Below are positions 49,257 through 56,689 of a stretch of 64,000 nucleotides of DNA, piece by piece. The first letter of the stretch is position 1, and each line of letters starts with the position of its first letter. The position numbers and the translations under genes were made by a program. The stretch comes from CAXMQS01 sp964195995 (GTDB lineage: Bacteria > Actinomycetota > Acidimicrobiia > Spongiisociales > JAOTWH01): positions 1-64,000 of the forward strand of contig CAXMQS010000036.1 of NCBI GenBank assembly GCA_964195995.1, read 5' to 3'. The notes under the pieces are model-generated. The model was not told the origin of the DNA. It was given only the letters and a program-made list of their open reading frames with translations, and made no database searches.

Positions 49257-50821
49257 CAGAAGTCGCCGATCGTTCCTGGTCGAGAGCGTTCGAGGATGGC
49301 AACAGCGGCGGTGGTCAGGATCATCAGCACTGTGCTCAGCGCGAAGGCAGACGCGAGATTGTCGGAGCCAGGCTGCGAGAGGAGGCGGAAGATGGCGATG
49401 GGGACGGTGGGGTAGTCGGGCCTGGCGACGAACGCGGTAGCGCCGAACTCGCCGAGCGAGATGGCGGCTGCGAAGGCAGCCCCGACTGCTGCAGCACGGC
49501 GGATCAAGGGAAGATCGATCTCGCGCCACACCCGGCCGGGCGCCGCCCCCAGCACGGCTGCGGCTTCCCTGAGCCGCGGCTGTACCGAACGCAAGACCGG
49601 CAAGGAGGCCCGGATCACGAACGGGATGGCGACAAGGGCGTGGGCGATGGGAATCAGCGCAACGGATGCCCTGATGTCGACCGGCCAGTCGAGTGCCACG
49701 ATGAAGCCGAAGCCGACGGTGACAGCCGAGGCTCCGAGGGGAAGCATCAGGAGGGCGTCGAACCAGGCGAGGCGCCGGGTGGAGATGACGGTGGATGCTG
49801 CCAGGCCGACGACGATCGCGAGCACCACCGTGACCGCGGCAAAGCCGAGAGAGTTGCCGATCGCCTCGGTTGGCGCCACGAAGAGGGCGCTGGGGACGTC
49901 ATCCAACCCGGTGAACGCCGATAGCGACCATGAGCCACCCGGACGTAGTGCCCGCCCCACTAGAACGACGAGTGGACCGCCGAGCAATACCGCCGCCAGC
50001 CCCAGCGAGCCGCCGAGGAGCCAGCGCTCGCCGGGCGTCTCCGGCCTCCTTGCCACATGAGCTGCCGGTCGTAACACCAGACGTCGTGCCGTGCGCTCTT
50101 GATAGCGGGCGTAGGCGATCAAGATCGAAGTCACTCCTACGAGCTGGATCAGGGCCAGCACCGCAGCGGAGCGCAGGTCGAGGAATGCCGTCGTCTGGCG
50201 GTAGATCTCGACCTCGATGGTGGATAGCCGCGGTCCGCCGAGCAGCAACACGATGCCGAACGAGGTGAAGGTGAACAGGAACACGATGCTCGAGGCGGCA
50301 GCGATGGCGGGGCGCAGCAGGGGGAGTGTCACCTTGCGGAAGGCGGCGAGGCGGGAAGCTCCCAGCATCCTCGCGGCGTCGACCAGTTGTGGGTCGAGGT
50401 GCTGCCACAGGCCGCCGACCACCCGCACCACCACCGCATAGTTGTAGAAGACGTGAGCTAGCAAGATGATGGTGATGGTCCGGTCGAGGCGGACACCGGT
50501 CGTCCCGTTTGCCCCGAACAAGGCAAGGAAGGCTGTCGCCACGACGACCGTGGGGAGCATGAACGGAACGGTGATGGCGGCGCGGAAAAAGGCCTTGCCC
50601 CGAAACTCGAAGCGCGAGACGACATAGGCGGCCGGCAGCGCGATAGCCAGGGTGAGCAGCGTCGAGACGACGGCCTGCCAAGTTGTGAACCAGACGACGC
50701 CGCCGTCCACGGTGACATCACCTGCCTGGGACAAGCCCCTCCACAGGATGCGGCCGAGTGGGTAGGCGAAGAAGTACCCGAAAAAGACCAGCGGAACGAC
50801 GATGAGGGCAGATCGCCTCAC
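49256..50821 (-). CDS. thiP: Thiamine ABC transporter permease (ThiP-like, two fused permease domains)
   Basis: About 521 residues with ~12 membrane helices. Two binding-protein-dependent permease domains are joined in one chain, each with an EAA-type loop: LVDAARMLGASRLAAFRKVTLPLLRP in the first and LREAAAVLGAAPGRVWREIDLPLIRR in the second (parts of longer loops). ThiP and FbpB share this double layout. GTG 50821 gives a GTGA overlap with the thiB stop; a start at 50842 is also open. Confidence 0.87.
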   Translation of the reverse strand: MRRSALIVVPLVFFGYFFAYPLGRILWRGLSQAGDVTVDGGVVWFTTWQAVVSTLLTLAIALPAAYVVSRFEFRGKAFFRAAITVPFMLPTVVVATAFLALFGANGTTGVRLDRTITIILLAHVFYNYAVVVRVVGGLWQHLDPQLVDAARMLGASRLAAFRKVTLPLLRPAIAAASSIVFLFTFTSFGIVLLLGGPRLSTIEVEIYRQTTAFLDLRSAAVLALIQLVGVTSILIAYARYQERTARRLVLRPAAHVARRPETPGERWLLGGSLGLAAVLLGGPLVVLVGRALRPGGSWSLSAFTGLDDVPSALFVAPTEAIGNSLGFAAVTVVLAIVVGLAASTVISTRRLAWFDALLMLPLGASAVTVGFGFIVALDWPVDIRASVALIPIAHALVAIPFVIRASLPVLRSVQPRLREAAAVLGAAPGRVWREIDLPLIRRAAAVGAAFAAAISLGEFGATAFVARPDYPTVPIAIFRLLSQPGSDNLASAFALSTVLMILTTAAVAILERSRPGTIGDF

Positions 50822-51834
50822 CGCAACACGATCTCTGTCCACTCGCGGATCCAGGCGTCGCGGTTGGCATCGACGAAAGCTGGGTCGAAGAGTCGGACCT
50901 CGTCGGGGAATTCGGTGTAGGCGACGAAGTCGGCGGGGAGGGCGGCCTCGCTGTTAGCCGGGTACACGAACATGTTGAGGGGAATGTCTTGTTGGAACTC
51001 GATGCTAAGCATGAAGTCGATGAGTTGACGAGCCGCTGACTGGGCATCCGAACCCTCCAAGACGGCGGCGTATTCGATCTGCCGATAGCAACTGGCCCCC
51101 AGAACACCCGTCGGCGCCTGGTCGGTCGGCTCTGCGGCGAAGATGACCTCTGCCGGTGGCGAGGAGGCGTAGGAGACGACGAGGGGCCGATCTCCTCCGT
51201 ACAGGCTGAAGTCTCCGCGGTAGGCCTCCTCCCATCCGGCGGCGACCAGCACGTCGTTGGCAACGAGACCGCGCCAGTAGTCCTGCCAGCCGTCGGCGCC
51301 GTACTCGTGGATGGTCGCCAGCAAGAACGCCAGGCCGGGCGACGAAGTGGCGGGGTCCTGGACCACGAGCAGGCCCGCGAACTCGGGGGAGAGCAAGTCG
51401 TCGAGGTTCTGCGGGAGGGCCCGACCGATTTCGCTGAGGGCTTCGAGGTCGTAGTTGATGCAGACGTCGCCGAAGTCGATTGGCGCCGCCCGCCCCTCAG
51501 TTCCAGCTTGGAGGTCGGCGGGCACGTGGCGGAGACCGTCGGGTTGGTAGCGGTCGAGGATGCCGGCGTCGAGAGCTCGGCCGAGGAGGGCGTTGTCGAC
51601 GCCGAAGATGACATCTGCCAGCGGATTGTCCTTGGTGAGGATCGCCTGATTGACGACCGCACCGGCGTCCCCGGAGCGCAGAACCTTGACGGTGATGCCG
51701 GTCTCGGCGGTGAAAGCCGCCAGCACGTCGTCGGAGACCGCGAACGAATCATGAGTGAGCAGCGTCACCGTGTCCGCACTCGATCCACCACACGAGGCGC
51801 CGACGAGGATCACGATGGCGGCGAGGCGCTTCAT
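50818..51834 (-). CDS. thiB: Thiamine-binding lipoprotein (ThiB-like)
   Basis: 338 residues. Signal peptide with lipobox VGASC (C15). Type II periplasmic-binding fold: TVTLLTHDSFAVSDDVLAAFTAETGITVKVL at the start, DVIFGVDNALL, PIDFGDVCINYD and GLAFLLATIHEYGADGWQDYW. The T-HDSF start, DNALL and DYGDVC-like segments are typical of ThiB. Captures thiamine outside the membrane for ThiPQ. Its ATG overlaps the pyrophosphokinase stop (ATGA). Confidence 0.87.
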   Translation of the reverse strand: MKRLAAIVILVGASCGGSSADTVTLLTHDSFAVSDDVLAAFTAETGITVKVLRSGDAGAVVNQAILTKDNPLADVIFGVDNALLGRALDAGILDRYQPDGLRHVPADLQAGTEGRAAPIDFGDVCINYDLEALSEIGRALPQNLDDLLSPEFAGLLVVQDPATSSPGLAFLLATIHEYGADGWQDYWRGLVANDVLVAAGWEEAYRGDFSLYGGDRPLVVSYASSPPAEVIFAAEPTDQAPTGVLGASCYRQIEYAAVLEGSDAQSAARQLIDFMLSIEFQQDIPLNMFVYPANSEAALPADFVAYTEFPDEVRLFDPAFVDANRDAWIREWTEIVLR

Positions 51835-52454
51835 GTCCGGTGGAGGGCTAGGACACAGCCCGCGGTGACTGTCACCGTGGCAGTGACAGCGTCGAGCTCA
51901 TTGCTGACCCCGCGGGTGGTGCCCGGCGCGAGCTCCTCGTTGTCGAGTCCCCACCTGAGGCCGGAGGTCGTGACTGTGGCAGGTTCCCCGATGGCGAGCA
52001 GAGTGACCTGGTCGCCGATGGCGCCGACGATCGTGTAGTCCTGGCGAACAACCGCAGCGTGGTAGGAGTCGACGAACCATTCGACGGATGCGGTCTGGTA
52101 GCGGTCGGAAGCCAGCAAGGCGGCATTTGCCAACAGATGGTCCAAGCGTCCGCCACCCCCGCCGACCACGACGATGGAGGAGGCGCCTCTCGTCATCGCG
52201 GCGTCTAATGCGAGCTCGAGGTCAGTGGCGTCTTTATCACTGGGGCGTCGGTCGATGGCGACGCCGGCTGCTTCGACTTGTGCAAGGAGACCTGGTTCGA
52301 CGGAGTCCATGTCGCCGATGACGAGGTCGGGAGTGAGCCCGAGCGGCGCCGCCAGCGCCAGGCCGGAGTCCGCGGCGATGACGCCATCGGGGGAGGGGAG
52401 GGCCGGCAGTAGGCGCGGTGCCTCGCCTCCTGCCAAGACGATGATTGTGCCCAC
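51831..52454 (-). CDS. Thiamine pyrophosphokinase
   Basis: Makes thiamine diphosphate from thiamine and ATP. ~207 residues. Motifs: ADSGLALAAPLGLTPDLVIGDMDSV and DKDATDLELALDAA, then GGGGGRLDHLLANAALL and the C-terminal TPK domain ending RGVSNEL and CVLALH. GTG 52454 is chosen because the in-frame ATG at 52472 lies inside the conserved riboswitch 3' strand, whereas GTG sits 5 nt after GGAGG. First gene of the TPK-thiB-thiP-thiQ operon, all overlapping. Confidence 0.9.
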   Translation of the reverse strand: MGTIIVLAGGEAPRLLPALPSPDGVIAADSGLALAAPLGLTPDLVIGDMDSVEPGLLAQVEAAGVAIDRRPSDKDATDLELALDAAMTRGASSIVVVGGGGGRLDHLLANAALLASDRYQTASVEWFVDSYHAAVVRQDYTIVGAIGDQVTLLAIGEPATVTTSGLRWGLDNEELAPGTTRGVSNELDAVTATVTVTAGCVLALHRT

Positions 52455-52457
52455 AGG

Positions 52458-52549
52458 TTCCTCCGCTGGCATTACCCAGATCAGGTTCGGTGGGTCGGTG
52501 GCGCCTGTAAGGCCACCCTCTCAGCCCGGCTGCCCGAGCTCCCCAGTGA
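52458..52549 (-). ncRNA. TPP (THI-box) riboswitch
   Basis: Read on the minus strand the region has the conserved THI elements in order: CTGGGGAGC, GGGCTGAGAGGG, a variable P3 stem (GGTGGCC...GGCGCCACC), ACCC, GAACCTGATCTGGGTAATGC and CAGCGGAGGAA. These bind thiamine diphosphate. The aptamer ends 3 nt before the GTG of the pyrophosphokinase. Its last conserved bases, GGAGG (52464-52460), are the ribosome-binding site, so TPP binding should block initiation directly. Confidence 0.95.
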
Positions 52550-52566
52550 CGGCCCCAATGGTACAG

Positions 52567-52628
52567 CAGTTCGCCCCTCCAGGGCGAGGTGGCCGAGCAC
52601 AGCGAGGTCTGAGGGGGTCGAACTGCGG
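52567..52628 (-). repeat. Dispersed palindromic intergenic repeat, inverted orientation
   Basis: On the minus strand: CCGCAGTTCGACCCCCTCAG, ACCTCGCTGTGCTCGG, CCACCTCGCCCTGGAGGGGC. It matches 34015-34074 base for base over most of its length. It separates the thiamine riboswitch from the divergent microprotein operon promoter. Confidence 0.65.
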
Positions 52629-52651
52629 AAATGAATAGTTGAGAAAACCAC

Positions 52652-52680
52652 TTGACAAGGTGACATCATTATGACATCAT
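52652..52680 (+). promoter_or_regulatory. Promoter of the microprotein-RHH-DUF4097 operon
   Basis: -35 TTGACA (52652-52657), a 17-bp spacer and -10 CATCAT (52675-52680, 4 of 6 consensus bases). The -10 overlaps the three TGACATCA direct repeats, so a protein bound there would block RNA polymerase. Confidence 0.55.
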
Positions 52681-52690
52681 CATGACATCA
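52661..52690 (+). promoter_or_regulatory. Three direct TGACATCA repeats, 11-bp period (candidate operator)
   Basis: Copies start at 52661, 52672 and 52683. TGACATCA is an imperfect palindrome (TGA-CA-TCA). The 11-bp spacing puts all three on one face of the helix, as for cooperative binders. The RHH protein encoded 200 bp downstream is the obvious candidate ligand (inference). Confidence 0.6.
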
Positions 52691-52710
52691 AGAGCCCACT
52701 AGGAGGGGAA

Positions 52711-52794
52711 ATGTACAGCCAAACACTCACACCAGCCTTCATCCAGACCATCCAGATCGCACGCAGGGCCGACACAGCCCACATCGAGAGGTAA
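52711..52794 (+). CDS. Microprotein A (27 residues), paralogue of microprotein B
   Basis: ATG with a strong AGGAGGGGAA Shine-Dalgarno directly upstream, 27 codons, stop TAA. The product begins MYSQTLTP and ends ARRADTAHIER. It lines up without gaps with the next ORF: identical residues include S3, Q4, L6, T7, P8, Q15, the ARRAD stretch and AHIER. Different DNA but alike protein indicates selection on the peptide. Probably one amphipathic helix with a basic end. Function unknown. It is the first gene after the TTGACA promoter. Confidence 0.7.
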   Translation: MYSQTLTPAFIQTIQIARRADTAHIER

Positions 52795-52796
52795 TC

Positions 52797-52889
52797 ATGC
52801 ATAGCCAAGCACTGACACCAACGCTCGTCAGAGCAGTCCAGACAGCCCGCAGGGCGGATGTCGCCCACATAGAGCGCACCAGCAGATGA
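52797..52889 (+). CDS. Microprotein B (30 residues), paralogue of microprotein A
   Basis: ATG 3 nt after the stop of microprotein A, with GAGAGGT upstream as ribosome-binding site. The product begins MHSQALTP, contains ARRADVAHIER and ends TSR. About 60% of positions are identical to microprotein A, and several others are conservative (F/L, I/V, I/V). Its stop overlaps the ATG of the RHH gene (ATGA), so all are co-translated. Too short for standard gene finders. Function unknown; a peptide partner of the RHH or DUF4097 protein is possible. Confidence 0.7.
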   Translation: MHSQALTPTLVRAVQTARRADVAHIERTSR

Positions 52890-53335
52890 ACATCGAAGCT
52901 TCAGTCGTTGCCTTCGAGGAGACGCTGGCACAGCAGGCCACCCTCGGGGGAGACGCCGTTGAGGAGGCTGCTGGGGCCCTCCTTCAGGCCGTGCGGCCGG
53001 CGGTCGAGCGCCTGGCGCTATCGATAGCCGAGGACGCGGCACAAGAAGTCGCAGCCCAGATCCCGGATGCCACCGTTCGGGTCGTGATCGAAGAAGGATC
53101 GCCTGCTCTCATGGTCGAACGCCAAGAGACCGAGGAAGCGGCCGCATTCAAGGGGGAAGACCTCGAAGCCCGGCTCACGCTGCGCCTGCCGACGGCATTG
53201 AAGGGCGCTATCGAAGATGCAGCCGCTGAGGCTGGCGCATCTGTCAACAGTCAAGTAGTAGACGCACTGGGGAAGGCACTGCACCGTCACCAGCGGAGCA
53301 GCACTCGCCGCTTCACCGGGACGATCGAAACATGA
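52886..53335 (+). CDS. Ribbon-helix-helix protein with unknown N-terminal domain
   Basis: 149 residues. C-terminal residues ~95-132 (ARLTLRLPTALKGAIEDAAA, EAGASVNSQVVDALGKAL) form a clear ribbon-helix-helix DNA-binding unit: one strand, then two helices with the NS-V turn. The N-terminal ~90 residues are acidic and Ala-rich (two helices then a small beta section) and unassigned; they could bind a partner or ligand. It sits in a four-gene overlapping operon and probably regulates it through the TGACATCA repeats, as do many RHH proteins (inference). Confidence 0.75.
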   Translation: MNIEASVVAFEETLAQQATLGGDAVEEAAGALLQAVRPAVERLALSIAEDAAQEVAAQIPDATVRVVIEEGSPALMVERQETEEAAAFKGEDLEARLTLRLPTALKGAIEDAAAEAGASVNSQVVDALGKALHRHQRSSTRRFTGTIET

Positions 53336-54099
53336 GCCAATTCGAGAAGAGTTTTGCGATCAGCGGTCGCGCCCGGCTGGAGATCAAGATCAAGTCCGGC
53401 GACATTCGCGTTCGGGAAAGCGCCACCGGCGACGTCGTTGTCATGCTTGACGGATCAGACAAGTGGTTGGAGCGCATCGCCGTCGATCAGATCGGCGATG
53501 ACATCGTCCGCATCGAGGGATCGGGTCGCACCGGACTGCTCGGCAGAGTCGAAGTTGTGGTGTCCGTCCCCGCCGGCTCCGACGTTGATGTCAAGGTCGG
53601 GTCGGCTGATGTGTTCGTCGACGTGGAGGTCACCGATCTGCGCGTCGGGGTCGGCTCGGGCGATGTGAGAGCCGGGCTCGTGAGTGGCAACGCCGCGATC
53701 AAGGCCGGATCTGGTGACGTTCACCTCGACGAAGTGCGAGGCGACTTCGATGTTTCGGTCGCCTCGGGAGACGTTCGCGTCAGGGAAGTGCGAGGAGACG
53801 TCAAGACCAAGGGGGCGTCGGGGGACATCATGTTGGACAGAGTTGGCGGTCGCGTCGATGGAAGCACTGCGTCGGGGGACATCACCATCAGGGCGTTCGA
53901 GGGCCGGGACCTGCGGGTAACCGCCTTGGCCGGAGACATCACGCTAGGCATCCCGTCCGGCCGCACGCTGGATGTTGCGCTGCAGACGATGTCGGGAGAC
54001 GTCATCAACGACCTCGGGGAAGCATCGGACGAGCGCAGCGGCGCGGCGTCGCTTCGGGTGAAGACGATGGCGGGCGATATCCGACTCAAGCCCGCCTAG
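53332..54099 (+). CDS. DUF4097 beta-solenoid (toast-rack-like) protein
   Basis: 255 residues made of ~10 short beta repeats marked by SGD/AGD followed by V or I (KSGDIRV, GSGDVRA, GSGDVHLD, ASGDVRVR, ASGDIMLD, ASGDITIR, LAGDITLG, MSGDVIND, MAGDIRLK). This is the DUF4097/adhesin-like solenoid. There is no signal peptide or membrane helix, so it is predicted cytoplasmic. Such proteins often sit with regulators in stress-type operons. The start overlaps the RHH stop (ATGA); the 3' end overlaps the convergent gene by 4 nt. Confidence 0.8.
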   Translation: MSQFEKSFAISGRARLEIKIKSGDIRVRESATGDVVVMLDGSDKWLERIAVDQIGDDIVRIEGSGRTGLLGRVEVVVSVPAGSDVDVKVGSADVFVDVEVTDLRVGVGSGDVRAGLVSGNAAIKAGSGDVHLDEVRGDFDVSVASGDVRVREVRGDVKTKGASGDIMLDRVGGRVDGSTASGDITIRAFEGRDLRVTALAGDITLGIPSGRTLDVALQTMSGDVINDLGEASDERSGAASLRVKTMAGDIRLKPA

Positions 54100-54875
54100 G
54101 CGGCAGGAGGCCGCGGCAAGAAGGCGCTTGTCCGCCGGATGTATTCCACATAGGCGGGTCGACGCTTGGTGATGGTGCGCTCCAGCATGGCAACGCCGGA
54201 CACCCGCACCAGCAGATAGCTCATCAGAAGAGGCCCGATGAAGGTCCACCACGGCTCGATCGTTCCGAGGGCGACCAGGTAGAGGCCCCACCACACCAGG
54301 AAGTCCCCGAAGTAGTTGGGGTGTCGGGTGTAGCGCCACAGGCCGCGGTCCATCACTTGGCCCGCGTTAGCGGGGTCGGCCTTGAAGCGGGCCAGCTGGA
54401 TATCACCGATCGTCTCGAAGAGGAGTCCCGCGGTCCACAGCGCCGCGCCCAACGCCACGGACGGCCAGAAGGTGTCGGCGCCGTCGGCTGCCATCGCCAC
54501 CTGGACCGGTAGCGATACCACCCACATGATCGCGCCCTGGAGAGCGAAGACCGTGAAGAGGCTCACCCACCAGAAGCGGCCGCCCCAGTGGCGGCGCATT
54601 GCCTGATAGCGAGCATCCTCGCCCTTGCCTATGTTGCGCCAGGCCAGGTAGCCGCCAAGCCGCAGCCCCCACACGGTGACGAGCACAGCTACCACGAGAT
54701 GGCGTACCTCGGCTACCTCTGCCGTCACGAAAGACACCCAGGCCACCAGCACGAACCCCGGGCCCCAGAAGATGTCGACGATGCTGGCGTCTCGCAGAAT
54801 CAGGCTCAGCAGCCACAACCCCACCACAGCCGCGCCGATGACCACTGCCGCCATGACAAGAACGTCGACCATCAC
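54096..54875 (-). CDS. DUF1295 membrane protein (steroid 5-alpha-reductase/ICMT-like)
   Basis: 259 residues with about seven membrane helices. SIVDIFWGPGFVLVAW near the start and GLWRYTRHPNYFGDFLVWWGLYL near the C-terminus are DUF1295 marks; the RHPNY(F)GD box is shared with steroid reductases and isoprenylcysteine methyltransferases, where it binds NADPH or SAM. Exact reaction unknown. Overlaps the acyltransferase upstream by 4 nt, so the two form an operon. Confidence 0.82.
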   Translation of the reverse strand: MMVDVLVMAAVVIGAAVVGLWLLSLILRDASIVDIFWGPGFVLVAWVSFVTAEVAEVRHLVVAVLVTVWGLRLGGYLAWRNIGKGEDARYQAMRRHWGGRFWWVSLFTVFALQGAIMWVVSLPVQVAMAADGADTFWPSVALGAALWTAGLLFETIGDIQLARFKADPANAGQVMDRGLWRYTRHPNYFGDFLVWWGLYLVALGTIEPWWTFIGPLLMSYLLVRVSGVAMLERTITKRRPAYVEYIRRTSAFLPRPPAA

Positions 54876-55882
54876 AGGCGGGCGTCGATCCAGTCATCGA
54901 CTTGCTGCCACTCAGCCATCAGCCACGCCGTTCGTTCGGCCCGGTCGGTCGGAACCTCGCTGCGAGGTATGCGGCGGAATTCGATCTGGAGGTGGCGTCC
55001 GGTGATGGAGCCGCTCCAGATGTCACCGAGGCTGGAGAGGCCGTCCAGGCCGACATGGGAGGCGATCACGATGTCGGCGTCGGGCGCGCCGTCGAGGGCG
55101 GCCAGTGTCCCGGCGGGGCGGGGGGGAAGAGTGTGGCGCAACCTCGCTGCGGTCGCCTGAGCCTCTGGGTCCTTCTGCAGTCGACGCAGGGCCCGCTGTC
55201 GCTTCTCGGGGGTGAAGCGGGTGCCCTCAGGAAAGATCATCACACCGCCGCGATCGCCGAGATCTGTGGCGAGGCGCCTGATCGCGGCAACCTCGTCTGC
55301 CGTCCTACCTCGCCTGTTGACGAAGTAGTTCGGCAACCGCTTACCGCCGATGTCGAGGGCTGCCTCGGACAACAGCTCTCGTTTGATCAACCAGCGGATC
55401 CGGATCTTGTAGGGATCTCCCATGACGAAGACGAGCGGCAGCAGGTTGTCCACGATGCTGGCATGGCGGAAGAGCAGAATGATCGGAGCAGGCTCCAGCG
55501 CCTCGATGCCGGTAACGGTTGTCTTCAGTCCCAAGAGAAAGCTGGCCGAGCGGAAGGTGGCTGCACCCCACCACCGCTGGACGGCGTATGCCGAATCGAG
55601 GAGAACCTTGTCACTGCGCCCGAACCCTGCCGCCAACCAGCCGATGAAGAAGCCGATGACGCCAAGTGTCGACAGCGCGAGGTAGGTCCACCCGAATGCC
55701 AGCATGCGAATCGCCATGAAGGGGGTGCGGTTCCTGAGCCAGCGGAAGACATCGACGATTAGGGCCAGCGGGAGCCACAGCGGCGCCAGCAGGGTGACGA
55801 CGATGAGGAGGAGAAAGAGCCGGGGGATGGTGATGAGCCGACGGCGGATGCAGGCGCCGCGGGTCTCGAAGGTCTGTTTCAC
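54872..55882 (-). CDS. PlsC-type acyltransferase with N-terminal membrane helices
   Basis: 336 residues. Two or three hydrophobic helices (LFLLLIVVTLLAPLWLPLAL and LALSTLGVIGFFIGW) precede the acyltransferase domain. Motif I is FRHASIVDNLLP (His-x4-Asp); motif III is MIFPEGTRFTPEKRQRAL. Distinct from the shorter PlsC at 43 kb; similar proteins act as lysophospholipid or other lipid acyltransferases. Start is GTG with TAGCAT 6 nt upstream. Confidence 0.8.
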   Translation of the reverse strand: MKQTFETRGACIRRRLITIPRLFLLLIVVTLLAPLWLPLALIVDVFRWLRNRTPFMAIRMLAFGWTYLALSTLGVIGFFIGWLAAGFGRSDKVLLDSAYAVQRWWGAATFRSASFLLGLKTTVTGIEALEPAPIILLFRHASIVDNLLPLVFVMGDPYKIRIRWLIKRELLSEAALDIGGKRLPNYFVNRRGRTADEVAAIRRLATDLGDRGGVMIFPEGTRFTPEKRQRALRRLQKDPEAQATAARLRHTLPPRPAGTLAALDGAPDADIVIASHVGLDGLSSLGDIWSGSITGRHLQIEFRRIPRSEVPTDRAERTAWLMAEWQQVDDWIDARL

Positions 55883-55888
55883 AAGGTG

Positions 55889-55894
55889 ATGCTA
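55889..55894 (-). promoter_or_regulatory. -10 box of the acyltransferase operon (leaderless type)
   Basis: TAGCAT on the minus strand lies 6 nt before the GTG at 55882. Confidence 0.5.
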
Positions 55895-55905
55895 TTGAGC
55901 ATGGC

Positions 55906-56670
55906 CTAGCTGTGCTCTCCTACGGCGTACGGGAGCAGTTCCTCGATGGTCGGCAACGCCTCCTCGGCGAAGATGGCATGACCCTGCCCCGAGACGTGGA
56001 ACTGGTCCCCTGCCCACAGATCGAGATCACCCGAGGCAAAGGCGGTCGACATGCGTCCCCAGTTCTCGGTCTTGGCTGCCCTGTCGAACTGCTCGGCGAC
56101 CCGAGAAGCAGCGTCATCGATGCGGCGGGCCCTGAAGGTCAGGAACGGTTGCAGGCTTCTTGGGAGACGGGGGATGGTGCCGAGGTCTCCAACCCCCATG
56201 ACCGCTACTGCGCCTGAGACGTTATGCAGAGCTCCCACGATGGTGGTTAGGTCGGCCTCGTATGAGCTCACTGGGGTGGCCCGGATGGCGTCGTTGGCGC
56301 CGACGGATACGAATGCCAGATCAGGTCGCTGTGCAACCGCCGCTTCGAGCTGCCCGTCGATGACGTCACGGGCCTTGGAGCCGCCGACGGCCAGCGACGT
56401 CAGGTCGATGAAGTAGCGGCCCGAGAGATGGATGGCGATCCGCCGCACGAAGCAGTCGTCGACGTTGTCGACGCCGGGGCAGGTGATGGAGGAGTCACCG
56501 ATCGCCACCATGCGGAGCTTGGTGTCTCCCGGGTGACCGAACGTGCCCGACGTCTCCTGGTTGCCAAAGCTCGGCAGGTCCTTGCGATGGCCGGCGCGGT
56601 AGACCTGAGATGCGACGTACGCCAGTCCGGCGACGGGAAGGGCGACGATGGGCTTGGGGACTTTGGCCAT
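55906..56670 (-). CDS. SGNH/GDSL-type hydrolase
   Basis: 254 residues. An N-terminal hydrophobic helix (PIVALPVAGLAYVASQVY) may anchor it. SGNH blocks: MVAIGDSSITCPG (nucleophile Ser in GDSS), LAVGGSKARD (Gly block), SVGANDAIR (Asn block) and DQFHVSGQGH (Asp/His). Likely an ester hydrolase acting on lipids or wall polymers. Lies in the lipid/envelope gene group but has its own start region. Confidence 0.85.
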   Translation of the reverse strand: MAKVPKPIVALPVAGLAYVASQVYRAGHRKDLPSFGNQETSGTFGHPGDTKLRMVAIGDSSITCPGVDNVDDCFVRRIAIHLSGRYFIDLTSLAVGGSKARDVIDGQLEAAVAQRPDLAFVSVGANDAIRATPVSSYEADLTTIVGALHNVSGAVAVMGVGDLGTIPRLPRSLQPFLTFRARRIDDAASRVAEQFDRAAKTENWGRMSTAFASGDLDLWAGDQFHVSGQGHAIFAEEALPTIEELLPYAVGEHS

Positions 56671-56689
56671 GAAGGGAGAAGGTTAGGAG

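Noticed and set aside
52470..52472. ATG as start of thiamine pyrophosphokinase
   Set aside because: It lies in the conserved GGTAATGCC of the TPP riboswitch; GTG 52454 with GGAGG is better supported.
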